Shown here piece after piece: positions 38,419 to 47,634 of a stretch of DNA of 64,000 nt. The DNA lies in contig NZ_FSRQ01000005.1 in the NCBI RefSeq assembly GCF_900143185.1, positions 1 to 64,000 on the forward strand, given 5' to 3'. Within the stretch, counting starts at the first letter, position 1, and each line of letters opens with the position of its first letter. The position numbers and the translations under genes were made by a program. The stretch comes from Chryseobacterium scophthalmum. Its GTDB lineage: Bacteria; Bacteroidota; Bacteroidia; Flavobacteriales; Weeksellaceae. Below the pieces are notes generated by a model that did not search any database, was not told the origin of the DNA, and was given only the letters and a program-made list of their open reading frames with translations.

Positions 38419-39264
38419 ATGAAAAACTGCTATCTACTTGTAGTCCTTTTTATAATGGGTTACAATATAAATGCACAAGTGGGTATTAATACAAATAATC
38501 CCAAGTCGACATTGCATGTTCAAAAGAGAACCGAGCTCACTTTTCCAGACGGAATTATTCCGCCAAGAATTTCCGGAGATTCCCTCAGACTAAAAGAAGC
38601 AGCTTACACCGCAGCTCAAAATGGAGCGATTGTTTATGTAACAAGTCCAGCAACAACTACAGGCCCCAAAACGAATGGTGTTACAAGTGATGGTTTATTT
38701 ATTTACGATGCCGTTATTAATAATTCAAGTGGAAACCCAGGTCTATGGTTTAAATTACCAACTACAGCAAGTAGCGGTACTACAGGTGACGGAGCATTTT
38801 CCGCAAAATTCACAAGTACCTTAAGTCTTTTAGGACTAGGAGTTGGGGGTGGAATTCTAAATCTGAATATTGGTGGAAGTTCAGGAGGAACTACTACCAT
38901 ACAAGTTCCATCAACAAGTATGAGTAATGGAGTATACACAGTTCCATCAACAGGTTTATACCAAATTAATTTCAGCTATAAAGAAGGAACGGGTGCAAGT
39001 GTTTCTCTACTTACCAATTCAGGAATTATTATTAACAGAACACCTGTCGGCTCTAGTACTGCAACAACTTTAGACTCTAAAGGATTTGGAGGAGTAAGTG
39101 TTCTTGCTGTTCTAACAGTCAGTATAACTCAAACAACAATTAATCACATTTATAGCCTTACTGCAGGAGATAAAATACAGTTTGGAATTAGCAGACAAGG
39201 TATCGCCACTTTGGATCTTGCAAATGCTTCCGAAGCAGATATTTCAATTTACAAAATCAGGTAA
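38419..39264 (+). CDS. secreted protein with C1q/TNF-like beta domain
   Basis: The protein has 281 residues with a signal peptide (1-19, ending NINAQ). Directly after it comes the 'VGINTNNPKSTLHVQ' type segment found at the start of many Bacteroidota structural surface proteins. A Ser/Thr/Gly-rich linker runs to about 130. The rest alternates short beta strands and ends 'LTAGDKIQFGISRQGIATLD' and 'SEADISIYKIR', which fits a C1q-like jelly roll. No T9SS sorting domain is visible. Function is unknown, perhaps surface adhesion. It stands alone between dtd and a convergent lipoprotein gene. Confidence 0.7.
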   Translation: MKNCYLLVVLFIMGYNINAQVGINTNNPKSTLHVQKRTELTFPDGIIPPRISGDSLRLKEAAYTAAQNGAIVYVTSPATTTGPKTNGVTSDGLFIYDAVINNSSGNPGLWFKLPTTASSGTTGDGAFSAKFTSTLSLLGLGVGGGILNLNIGGSSGGTTTIQVPSTSMSNGVYTVPSTGLYQINFSYKEGTGASVSLLTNSGIIINRTPVGSSTATTLDSKGFGGVSVLAVLTVSITQTTINHIYSLTAGDKIQFGISRQGIATLDLANASEADISIYKIR

Positions 39265-39282
39265 CACAAATTCTTTATATGA

Positions 39283-39315
39283 CAAAAGCTTTCTTACAAT
39301 CTAAGAAAGCTTTTG
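39283..39315. terminator. bidirectional terminator between convergent genes
   Basis: CAAAAGCTTTCTTA and its perfect complement form a 14-base-pair stem with a 5-base loop. It lies midway between the stop codons of the 38419 gene (plus) and the 39335 gene (minus). The A4 and T4 of the stem serve both strands. Confidence 0.85.
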
Positions 39316-39334
39316 ATGTTTATGGTAAAAACGT

Positions 39335-39850
39335 TTATCTTACCGGAACGCTGCTAAAGTTTAATGCAACTTTCAGATTCATATCAGAGCTTGTCTGATT
39401 TTTAAGTTCGTAAACCGTTCTTACTGTTAAGCCTGAACTTTTTACTACAGAATCAAGAAAACCTGTATCATTATTTAAATCTAAATTTAAACTTGATGAA
39501 TTGGTGTCAATAGCCGATCTTGAAGCAACTAATTTTTCCCCTGTTCCGTTTGAGGAGATATAGATTTTTATAGATTTCAAAGCGCTTAGATTGCCGCCAC
39601 TTGGTGAAGCTACAGAAATTTTAGCATCTGAAATTCTTACATCTTTAATCTGCGCATTGTTGTTTCCGCCCACCCAAGTCTGCACATTGGATGCAGTGGC
39701 AGTAGAAGAAACTTCTTTATCTGCAGGAACTCCTGTAGATACCAAAACATTGGTTGTATACGGAAATGTATTTTGTACAATCGACTGTACCGCACCACAA
39801 CTCGTCAAAGCGATGGATGATACTATTGCTAATGAAAATATATTTTTCAT
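39335..39850 (-). CDS. hypothetical lipoprotein
   Basis: The protein has 171 residues. The signal peptide ends in 'IALTSC' with Cys19, so it is a likely lipoprotein. The body is a small beta-rich domain with repeated Ser/Asn ('SSTATASNVQTWVGGNNNAQ') and no catalytic motif. I do not recognise a family. It is 43 bases downstream of another lipoprotein gene on the same strand, and the two may be co-expressed. Confidence 0.65.
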   Translation of the reverse strand: MKNIFSLAIVSSIALTSCGAVQSIVQNTFPYTTNVLVSTGVPADKEVSSTATASNVQTWVGGNNNAQIKDVRISDAKISVASPSGGNLSALKSIKIYISSNGTGEKLVASRSAIDTNSSSLNLDLNNDTGFLDSVVKSSGLTVRTVYELKNQTSSDMNLKVALNFSSVPVR

Positions 39851-39893
39851 AATATTAAAATTTGAAAATTACATTTGCATAAACTATACCAAT

Positions 39894-40418
39894 TTATTCT
39901 ATTCTTACAGAAAAACGACCGACATTATCACCTTCTGCCATTAGATTTTTCCCGATGATAAGCCAAACTTCACCTTTACCTGAAATTTTATAAGAAATTT
40001 CTCTTCCAAAAGGTCCGTCGTATTTTCCGTCGGGTGTTTTAATTTGATTAAAACGAATATTCATATTATTATTTTCAGGAATAATGTTCGCTTTCAGTTG
40101 ATCTTTCTTGTAGTTTGCAATTCTCACAACTACTTTTTGAATTTTATCTGTAAATTCACATTCTAAAGTACTTGGAAGTTTTTCGCCATCAACCAATTTT
40201 ACGGTTTCGCCATTTTGCTTGCTTACATTTTCTTCCGATTTTGTATTTACTGATTGTAAGGTGTCATTATTTACTTTCGCATTAGTAGAATCTACTTGTA
40301 AAGCATTTGAAGACTGCTCTGAAACAATCACCGAATCTGCTTTATTTTCCTGTGAAGGAACTGCTTTTTTACATGATACAATCAATAAAAGACCTGCTAA
40401 TAAAACTGAATTTTTCAT
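39894..40418 (-). CDS. hypothetical lipoprotein
   Basis: The protein has 174 residues. Its signal peptide ends 'LIVSC' with Cys16, followed by KKAV, and a low-complexity Ser/Asn/Val linker (about 25-70). The C-terminal half is a beta sandwich-like segment ending 'MAEGDNVGRFSVRIE'. No known motif is seen. It is 6 bases after the end of the DUF4153-type gene, so it is probably in that unit. Confidence 0.65.
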   Translation of the reverse strand: MKNSVLLAGLLLIVSCKKAVPSQENKADSVIVSEQSSNALQVDSTNAKVNNDTLQSVNTKSEENVSKQNGETVKLVDGEKLPSTLECEFTDKIQKVVVRIANYKKDQLKANIIPENNNMNIRFNQIKTPDGKYDGPFGREISYKISGKGEVWLIIGKNLMAEGDNVGRFSVRIE

Positions 40419-40424
40419 AACAAT

Positions 40425-41798
40425 TTATTTTTGAATGGTTTCATAATAAAGGATTTTAGATAAAAACGTTCGCGAAATACCTAACTTAATTTTTTCTAAA
40501 ACCTTTTTTTTAAGGTCAACATCTTTTTTCTCCTCAGCATATTTTAAAAGATATTTTTCATTAAAATTTATTGAGTTGATATGATAATCGACCACAAAAT
40601 CGGAACGTTTCATATTTTGAGAAGTTATGATTCCGCCCCAATTGATAAAACTGCATACTAAAACCATTCCATAAAAACACCAGCTCATCGAGTTGAAAAG
40701 AAATGCGTTTGTTTTTTGAGTCTGAACTTTCACAAAAGTCAACGTCAATCCTATCAAAGATAATATTAGGAAAGCGTAAACGCCCAATCGCTTGTAAGTA
40801 AAGCCTAAATTAACAATATATTCTGTATTTTTTAATATTGCCGAAATTACCAGAACTGCATTCAAAACAATCCAGATTTTTACTAAATTTTTCATTAAAC
40901 CAGCCTTCGGATCAAAGTTGAAATTTGACTTAAAATAAAACATAATCACCAAAATTGCCATTACAATAGACACGATTACCGCGCCTACTCTTTCGTGCGT
41001 TTCTTCAGAAAGCTGGCTCGGTGTTTTTACGGTTTCGTAAAACTGCTCATAATTAAATGTAATTATAAAAAACAGCAGCAAAATATTTAATGAAATGAAA
41101 GAAATCACACCGCTCATTCTTTCGGTGTTCAGGTCTAGAAAAGAATAAGTGGGCTTCTGAATTTTATGCTTATCCTGAAAATCATTATCTAGAATATGGT
41201 TTTGTTTATAAATCATTTTTTCTACATAATAATTCCAATAATTAAAGGCAATAAAAAATCCTAAAACAGAAATACAGAACAATTGCCAAACATTAATTTC
41301 AAGTTGAAAATCAGTAAAAAGCCTGGCAAAATGATCACTTCCCATGGAATAGACTCCAAAAAAAACTGAAATCAAAATTAGAGGAATTCCTACAAAAGCC
41401 AACGTTTTTTGCCAAATTCCAGACATATTTCTTTTCGGAAGCCAATCGTCAAAACTGAAAATTCGGCATATAAATGTAAAGCAATTGACTATAAAAACAG
41501 GAATCAGCAACAAGATTTTCAGACGTTTGTTTTTTGACCGGAAAGAAAGCAGCAAAAGTGAAACGATTAATGCCAGAAACGAGCTAAAATCTGCAAACCA
41601 TGCAAAAGCAATGCTCGACGAAATTCCTGTCGCAAAAAGCAGAAAGAAAGTTTTGCTGCGGTTTCTTTCCGGGGTTTTAATAAGCGTTAAAACTGAGTAC
41701 AAAACGCCTAAAATACCAAGATTAAGACCTACATTTTCGTTATAAAACAAAACAATAAATGCAATGGTGCTAAGAAATATATAGTGATGTGTTTTCAT
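40425..41798 (-). CDS. DUF4153/DUF4173-like membrane protein
   Basis: The protein has 457 residues with about 11 hydrophobic segments. Start chosen at MKTHHYIFLS (41798): the longer frame to 41915 runs through the hexanucleotide repeat upstream and would add a meaningless NLNLNLNL stretch. 'FLDLNTERMSGVISFISLNI' near residue 245 is of the type seen in DUF4153/DUF4173 proteins. Function is unknown. It lies in a run with the Coq4-like gene, the metallophosphoesterase and the transcriptional regulator, a group often seen together in Chryseobacterium-like genomes. Confidence in the family is moderate. Confidence 0.65.
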   Translation of the reverse strand: MKTHHYIFLSTIAFIVLFYNENVGLNLGILGVLYSVLTLIKTPERNRSKTFFLLFATGISSSIAFAWFADFSSFLALIVSLLLLSFRSKNKRLKILLLIPVFIVNCFTFICRIFSFDDWLPKRNMSGIWQKTLAFVGIPLILISVFFGVYSMGSDHFARLFTDFQLEINVWQLFCISVLGFFIAFNYWNYYVEKMIYKQNHILDNDFQDKHKIQKPTYSFLDLNTERMSGVISFISLNILLLFFIITFNYEQFYETVKTPSQLSEETHERVGAVIVSIVMAILVIMFYFKSNFNFDPKAGLMKNLVKIWIVLNAVLVISAILKNTEYIVNLGFTYKRLGVYAFLILSLIGLTLTFVKVQTQKTNAFLFNSMSWCFYGMVLVCSFINWGGIITSQNMKRSDFVVDYHINSINFNEKYLLKYAEEKKDVDLKKKVLEKIKLGISRTFLSKILYYETIQK

Positions 41799-41800
41799 GA

Positions 41801-41842
41801 GTTTAAGATTAAGGTTAAGGTTGAGGTTGAGTCTAAGGTTAA
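41801..41842. repeat. degenerate hexanucleotide repeat array
   Basis: The plus strand carries about seven imperfect units of TTAAGG/TTGAGG type between two minus-strand genes. If read as protein on the minus strand it gives NLNLNLNL, which extends the next gene's frame. It is one-sided, without a complementary partner arm nearby. Confidence 0.65.
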
Positions 41843-42324
41843 TAGAAAACAGGAGTTTCTTTTTGCTTGAAAAAATCCTGAATATTTTCAAAATTCTGCC
41901 ACAATAAAGATTCAAAATCGATGTGGTGAAATGCTCTCATACTTCTTCCTTTTTGGTAAGCATTGCGATACATTTTATGATATTCCGGAAGGATAATGCT
42001 TCCTAAAACAACTGCTGCCAAAAGATGAGCATTGAGCTTTCCGTTTCCAAGAAGCAAAAACTGCATGGCGATTTCGTCTTCGAAATTGGTTCCGCAACCT
42101 GTTAATAAATGATGTACGTCGTGGTTTTCCATTTTAGGAATCATTGTAAAACCATGCTTTTTATAAAATTCACCGAGTTTTCTGCCTAAAGAATCTTTAT
42201 GAAATTCCAGCAATTGTTTTTCATTAAACTGCCATTGTCTTTTTTTCTTTTTGAAATATTTTCTGTAGAGTTTTTGTGTTTTGTCGTAAACGAAAAGGAG
42301 GAATTGTACACGTAATTTTTTCAT
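41839..42324 (-). CDS. COQ4-like protein
   Basis: The protein has 161 residues. The signature 'HDVHHLLTGCGTNFEDEIA' at about residues 68-86 fits the HDxxHx(10-12)E metal-binding pattern of COQ4. A helical C-terminus completes the fold. In eukaryotes COQ4 acts in ubiquinone synthesis. Bacteroidota use menaquinone, so the role here is open. It is 7 bases from the upstream small membrane-protein gene. Confidence 0.7.
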   Translation of the reverse strand: MKKLRVQFLLFVYDKTQKLYRKYFKKKKRQWQFNEKQLLEFHKDSLGRKLGEFYKKHGFTMIPKMENHDVHHLLTGCGTNFEDEIAMQFLLLGNGKLNAHLLAAVVLGSIILPEYHKMYRNAYQKGRSMRAFHHIDFESLLWQNFENIQDFFKQKETPVFY

Positions 42325-42330
42325 AGTTAT

Positions 42331-42621
42331 TTATGTTATTATTAAAAGTATGTAGACAAGAAATAAAATTGGGAAATTGAAAAATAACATAACTGCCGAA
42401 TTTTTAAATTCTATTCTATTTTCTGGAAATACATAATAGAAAACAAAGAGAAACAATATCGAAAAGAGATTTATAATTAAATTGAATGCGGATAAAAACA
42501 ATAAGATATATGCAAGCTCATCCTGTGTTTCAAACACTTTCAATAAAATAATTATAATTCCGATCAACCAACTAATGCCGAAATAAATTAATGCTACATT
42601 ATTTAGTTTAAACTTCTTCAT
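42331..42621 (-). CDS. small membrane protein
   Basis: The protein has 96 residues from MKKFKLNN; ATG at 42621, chosen because the longer frame adds only three residues. It has three hydrophobic helices (about 8-27, 35-55 and 74-96). It overlaps the end of the metallophosphoesterase frame by 14 bases. I see no known family. Confidence 0.6.
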   Translation of the reverse strand: MKKFKLNNVALIYFGISWLIGIIIILLKVFETQDELAYILLFLSAFNLIINLFSILFLFVFYYVFPENRIEFKNSAVMLFFNFPILFLVYILLIIT

Positions 42622-43456
42622 CACGTTCAAGCTTAAAAACCGTTATTTCCGGACGCACCATAAATCTTACCTGATAAGAATGTCCTAAAGCCCGGTTGAT
42701 GTACAACATTCTTCCGTCTTTTAAATCAATTTCTCCGGAAACATATTTTCTGTTTTCCACCGGAAGAATTGGCGTAATCACTCCCGGAATTCTACATTGT
42801 CCACCGTGAGTATGACCACTTAAAATCCAGCCTTGATAACCGTTCCAGACATCTTTGTCGCAAACATCGGGATTATGACAAAGTACAAGATTTGCTTTTT
42901 CAGGATTATAATCTTTCATCACTTTCATCGGATCAAAATTGGGCGACCACAAATCATCAAAACCGATAATATTTAAACCATGAGATTCTGTTTGCTCATT
43001 TTTAAGCATGGTAACCCCATTGTTTTCTAAAATTCGATAAATCTCTTCTGAAGAACCCAAATCTTTCCAGTTTTTTCCGTAATCGTGATTTCCAAGAATT
43101 CCGAAAGTCCCCAGTTTTCCATAAACCGCTTTTGCCATTACTTTTTCTAAATTTTTATGATCTTCTTCCGTACCATGATTCACATAATCTCCGGTGTACA
43201 CCACAAAATCAGGATTGAAATCTTGCGCTTTTTCGAAAGATTCAATCAAAAAATTCTAGTCGAATCTGTTTCCAACGTGTAGATCCGAAATCTGCATCAA
43301 AATTTTTCCTTCTAATTCTTCAGGTAAATTTTTAATGGGAAGTTTCCGTTCTACAAATTCTACCCAAAACGGTTCAATCTGCCAAGAATAGAGAAAAGGT
43401 AAAGCTCCAACTGCTGAAAGCTGTAAAAGTCTTTTTAGAAATTTTTTCCTAGTCAT
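42608..43456 (-). pseudogene. metallophosphoesterase, interrupted by an in-frame amber codon
   Basis: A calcineurin-like phosphoesterase of about 282 codons. It has an N-terminal anchor segment ('LLQLSAVGALPFLYSW') and motif I 'ISDLHVGNRFD' (D-x-H near residue 58). Then come TAG (residue about 67) and, in the same frame, 'NFLIESFEKAQDFNPDFVVY', 'TGDYVNHG' (motif II), 'GILGNHDYG' (motif III), and 'LSGHTHGGQC' (motif V). The frame resumes without a shift, and relatives probably have a Trp or Tyr codon there. A truncated translation from Met at 43249 would lack the first metal-binding Asp/His and so be inactive. It is of the UshA/YkuE-like envelope phosphatase class. Confidence 0.85.
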
Positions 43457-43474
43457 TATTTCAAAAAATCAAAA

Positions 43475-43765
43475 TTAACTTCCGGCAAAAGGTGTCCCGA
43501 AAAGTCCCACTGCAAGCTCTACCCAGGTAAGAATCAGGACAAACAAAACCACAACGCATAAGAGAATTTTATAGGTTCTGTTTTTTACAATCCTACGAAT
43601 CAAATCGATGATAAGAGCTGTACCAAATAAAAGTATTCCTGCAATAAGAAAATCGGAGGAAGACCAACTGAATTCTTTAGAAAATAGATTTCCAAGTACC
43701 GCAACACCCATTATTAGAGCGGGTACAGAATAAATCATTGTTGTTTTTTGTTTTTGTGTCATCAT
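43475..43765 (-). CDS. small membrane protein
   Basis: The protein has 96 residues with three hydrophobic segments (about 10-27, 33-53 and 66-90). It lies upstream of the metallophosphoesterase by 18 bases and downstream of a wHTH gene by 70 bases, on the same strand. No family is recognised. The second Met (43762) could be the start. Confidence 0.6.
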   Translation of the reverse strand: MMTQKQKTTMIYSVPALIMGVAVLGNLFSKEFSWSSSDFLIAGILLFGTALIIDLIRRIVKNRTYKILLCVVVLFVLILTWVELAVGLFGTPFAGS

Positions 43766-43834
43766 ACTATTTTTAATTTTTATTTATATAAAGTACTTTG
43801 TATTTCAAAGTATATTTTCAAAAAAATATAGACT

Positions 43835-44125
43835 TTATCTGCCTATTAATTTTTCTAATGCATCAAGATGTTCGGTAAATGCAATTCTTCCTGATTGCGT
43901 TACACGGTATGAAGTTTTAGGTTTTTTACCTACAAATTCTTTTTTCACCTCAATATAATTGGCTTTTTCTAATGCATTGCTGTGACTTGCCATATTTCCG
44001 TCTGTAATTTCAAGAAGGTTTTTCATTTCAGAAAAATCAACCCAATCGTTAACCATAAGAACGGACATAATGCCCAATCTTACACGGCTTTCGAATTCTT
44101 TGTTGAGTTGACTGATGTTAATCAT
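43835..44125 (-). CDS. winged-helix transcriptional regulator
   Basis: This 96-residue single-domain winged helix begins INISQLNKEFESRVRLGIMS and has 'MASHSNALEKANYIEVKKEF' as the recognition helix and wing region. This resembles the HTH_34 type (MarR-like) regulators often encoded next to a membrane protein that they may control. The likely partner is the membrane-protein gene at 44629, now separated from it by the S23 gene and its repeats. Confidence 0.8.
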   Translation of the reverse strand: MINISQLNKEFESRVRLGIMSVLMVNDWVDFSEMKNLLEITDGNMASHSNALEKANYIEVKKEFVGKKPKTSYRVTQSGRIAFTEHLDALEKLIGR

Positions 44126-44138
44126 AGCTTATAGTATC

Positions 44139-44176
44139 TTAGTTAAACAGTTATTTAGTTATTTAGTTATTTAGTT
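44139..44176. repeat. octamer array at the 3' side of the S23 gene
   Basis: AGTTATTT is repeated three times, flanked by AGTTAAAC and AGTTTTAT. It is complementary (7 of 8 bases per unit) to the (CTAA)n array on the other side of the S23 gene, so the two can pair and enclose the gene. Confidence 0.75.
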
Positions 44177-44554
44177 TTATTTATTTTGGTGATAATTTCT
44201 TATAGTTTTGATGTATCCATTCAATAACTTTCCAATTTCTTCACATGAATTAATAGCGCTTTCAAATGTTATGTTATTTATATAATTAAGGTCTTTTGCT
44301 AAGATTAAATAATACTTTACCTCTTGTAATGATCCTTCAGAATGAGAAATATAATTTAGTTTATTTGGTAAGGTTTTCTTAGTAAATCCTTCTGCAATAT
44401 TAGCTGGAATTGAAACAGCCGCTCGTCTTAATTGGCTTGTCAAAGCATAAGTTTCCTCTTTTGGAAATGCTGAACTTATTCTATAAATCTCCAAAACAAA
44501 TTCATGTGACTTTTGCCAAACAATCAAATCCCTAAATGAAATAATGTTTCCCAT
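44177..44554 (-). CDS. four-helix-bundle S23-type protein
   Basis: The protein has 125 residues, matching the S23 or 'four helix bundle protein' family first seen in 23S rRNA intervening sequences. Landmarks are 'FRDLIVWQKSHEFVLEIYRI' (8-27), 'TSQLRRAAVSIPANIAEGFT' (about 41-60) and 'ESAINSCEEIGKLLNGYIKT' (about 101-120). It is likely cytoplasmic and all-helical. It is here not in an rRNA gene but between the wHTH gene and a membrane-protein gene, and lies between complementary tandem repeats. Function unknown; relatives associated with diversity-generating retroelements (Avd) bind nucleic acid. Confidence 0.9.
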   Translation of the reverse strand: MGNIISFRDLIVWQKSHEFVLEIYRISSAFPKEETYALTSQLRRAAVSIPANIAEGFTKKTLPNKLNYISHSEGSLQEVKYYLILAKDLNYINNITFESAINSCEEIGKLLNGYIKTIRNYHQNK

Positions 44555-44559
44555 AATCT

Positions 44560-45246
<687 letters not shown>

Positions 45247-45348
45247 ATAAAAAGAACTTTGAATTACAAAGTTATGTTTAATTTTCAAATAACAAAACTT
45301 TTATTGAAATATTTTGTTCAAATTCTTAACTTTAAAAAAAAGTATTGT

Positions 45349-46950
45349 ATGGATAAAGAAACTTTGCGCTCAGAAATATTCAGACATTTGGATGGTGTCG
45401 TTACAGCACCTATCGTAGCTTCATTGATGAAAAAAGAAATCATTGCTTTGGTTATCGAGCGACAAAAAATGTCTTTGAACAAACTTTCTGAAGAGTTGAA
45501 AGCCAACGAAGGGTATTTGAATGTTGCGATTCGGGCTTTGGCATCGCAAGGCTTTTTAGATTATGAGGTAGATAACGAGACTGATCGAATCCTATTTTCT
45601 GCTAATAACAAAACTCAGTTTCTGCAAAAATACAGTTTGCTTTACCTTAAAGTAATTTCTTTTTTAAAACATTCTACGGATATTAAAAATCAGATCAACG
45701 AAAATTCATTTATTGAAGAATTTACACGATTGAGCGATTCTGTGAAAGATCATTTTGGAATTCAGCTTTCTGATGATAATGAAGAAAAAGAAATTCAGAA
45801 ACAGATTTTAAAACATATTGAAGGCTGTATCATCGGTCCTGTCATCGTATATCTCGGAATGACAGGAATGTTTCATAAATACTTTATGGAGACTTCATTT
45901 CAGGCGGCAGAGTTTCATAAAAATTCGGAAAATTTTGAAGTGATACTAGACTTCTTGGCTTATTTGGGCTGGTTTAAAAAGACTGGCGACAATTATAAAT
46001 TTACCGAAACCGGAATTTATTTTGCCAAAAGAGCTCCGTCATACGGAGTTACGGTTTCTTACCTTCCGTTGCTCAATAAAATGAATGATCTTTTATTTGG
46101 TGATGCTTCAAAAATAAGAGAAATTTCAGATGGCGAAGACGAAATTCACGTTGACCGTGCAATGAATGTTTGGGGAAGTGGTGGTTCACATTCCAATTAT
46201 TTTAAGGTGGCGAATGATTTTATTATTCAAATTTTCAATCAGCCTATCCATCTTCAGCCGAAAGGTGTTTTAGATATGGGTTGCGGAAATGGTGCTTTTA
46301 TTCAACATATATTCGAAACCATAGAAAGATATACAATTCGTGGGAAAATGCTCGAAGAACATCCTTTGTTTTTGGTAGGTGCAGATTACAATCAAGCTGC
46401 TTTGAAAGTAACAAGAGCCAATCTCATCAACAACGATATTTGGGCAAAAGTAATTTGGGGTGACATTGGAAATCCGAAACAATTAGCCGATGATTTAAAA
46501 GAAAATTATGAAATTGATCTTTCAGATTTACTGAATATCAGAACATTTTTAGATCACAATAGAGTTTGGAAAACTCCGGAAAACAAAAATCCTACAAGAA
46601 TCAGCACTTCAACAGGAGCATTTGCCTACCGAGGAAAAAGACTTCCAAATAATTTGGTGGAAGAAAGCCTGAAAGAACATTTGGAACTATGGCTTCCCTA
46701 CATCAGAAAAAATGGACTTTTAATTATTGAGCTTCACGCTTTAGATTCTAAACTGACAAGCGAAAATTTAGGTAAAACTCCAGCAACAGCGTATGAAGCG
46801 ACGCATGGTTTTTCTGACCAATATATTTTGGAAGTTGATGTTTTTAAAAAGATTTGCATAGAAACAGGATTGCAGATTGATAAAGAACTATTCAGAAAGT
46901 TCCCTAATTCTGAGTTGGCAACGGTTTCAATTAATTTATTGAAAAGCTAA
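45349..46950 (+). CDS. class I SAM-dependent methyltransferase with duplicated N-terminal helical domain
   Basis: The protein has 533 residues starting MDKETLRSE; the longer frame to 45259 lacks coding character. The C-terminal half (about 300-533) is a Rossmann methyltransferase with 'VLDMGCGNGAFIQHIFE' (SAM-binding, near 305). Two related helical modules precede it: 'IFRHLDGVVTAPIVASLMK' at about 7 and 'ILKHIEGCIIGPVIVYLGM' at about 150, each followed by winged-helix-like helices. This resembles O-methyltransferase dimerisation and wHTH domains in tandem. Substrate is unknown; there is no neighbouring biosynthetic gene. Family call is good, specificity is not. Confidence 0.8.
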   Translation: MDKETLRSEIFRHLDGVVTAPIVASLMKKEIIALVIERQKMSLNKLSEELKANEGYLNVAIRALASQGFLDYEVDNETDRILFSANNKTQFLQKYSLLYLKVISFLKHSTDIKNQINENSFIEEFTRLSDSVKDHFGIQLSDDNEEKEIQKQILKHIEGCIIGPVIVYLGMTGMFHKYFMETSFQAAEFHKNSENFEVILDFLAYLGWFKKTGDNYKFTETGIYFAKRAPSYGVTVSYLPLLNKMNDLLFGDASKIREISDGEDEIHVDRAMNVWGSGGSHSNYFKVANDFIIQIFNQPIHLQPKGVLDMGCGNGAFIQHIFETIERYTIRGKMLEEHPLFLVGADYNQAALKVTRANLINNDIWAKVIWGDIGNPKQLADDLKENYEIDLSDLLNIRTFLDHNRVWKTPENKNPTRISTSTGAFAYRGKRLPNNLVEESLKEHLELWLPYIRKNGLLIIELHALDSKLTSENLGKTPATAYEATHGFSDQYILEVDVFKKICIETGLQIDKELFRKFPNSELATVSINLLKS

Positions 46951-47061
46951 ATTTCAATACATCTCACGCAGATTTTTTTGATTAAGCAGATTTCATTTTA
47001 CTGTTTTATATCTGCTAAATTTGCACAATCTGCGAGAAAATAATTATTTAAACGAAAAAAA

Positions 47062-47604
47062 ATGACATTTGAAACGATAGAAACAGAACGTCTCCTAATT
47101 CAAAAACTGGACTCTGAAACAATGAATCAAATTTTTGAATTGAATAATGATGACGAAATCAAGAAAATACTAGGTATCACAACAGATGAAGATTTTGACC
47201 GACAGAAAAAAATCCATCAACAAGGTTATCAATCTTACAATCGAAAAATGTTGAACTTTCAGATTGTAGAAAAGCAAAGCTCAGTAATTATTGGGAATTG
47301 TGGTTTTCATACCTGGAATCCTCAACATCATCGTGCTGAAATTGGTTATGCATTAAATGCTGATGAATTTAAAAACAAAGGTTTTATGAAAGAAGCTGTT
47401 GAAAAAGTGCTTGAGTTTGGCTTTAAAGAAATGCAACTCAACAGAATTGAAGCTTTGATCGATGAAAACAATACCCCTTCAAAAAAACTTTTAGAGCATT
47501 TTGGTTTTACCAGAGAGGGAAACCTTCGTGGTCATTATCTGGTGGATGGAATATTTGAAGATTCAGTATTATATTCTTTATTACAATCTGAATACAAAAA
47601 ATAA
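47062..47604 (+). CDS. GNAT family N-acetyltransferase (RimJ/RimL type)
   Basis: The protein has 180 residues. It has the RimJ/RimL pattern 'IETERLLIQKLDSETMNQ' at the start, the acetyl-CoA binding region 'RAEIGYALNADEFKNKGFM' near 90-108, and 'NRIEALIDENNTPSKKLLEH' near 132. It ends at a terminator shared with the enoyl-CoA hydratase gene on the other strand. Substrate is not known. Confidence 0.9.
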   Translation: MTFETIETERLLIQKLDSETMNQIFELNNDDEIKKILGITTDEDFDRQKKIHQQGYQSYNRKMLNFQIVEKQSSVIIGNCGFHTWNPQHHRAEIGYALNADEFKNKGFMKEAVEKVLEFGFKEMQLNRIEALIDENNTPSKKLLEHFGFTREGNLRGHYLVDGIFEDSVLYSLLQSEYKK

Positions 47605-47634
47605 GCGTTGAAAAATTTCAACGCTCTTTTTTTA
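47604..47634. terminator. terminator between GNAT and enoyl-CoA hydratase genes
   Basis: GCGTTGAAA and its perfect complement form a 9-base-pair stem with a 2-base loop, followed on the plus strand by CTC and T7. The GNAT stop codon abuts it. Confidence 0.85.

Noticed and set aside
45259..45348. Longer N-terminus of the 45349 methyltransferase
   Set aside because: The added 30 residues are hydrophobic and AT-driven, run into the leader of the divergent membrane-protein gene, and MDKETL is a natural start.
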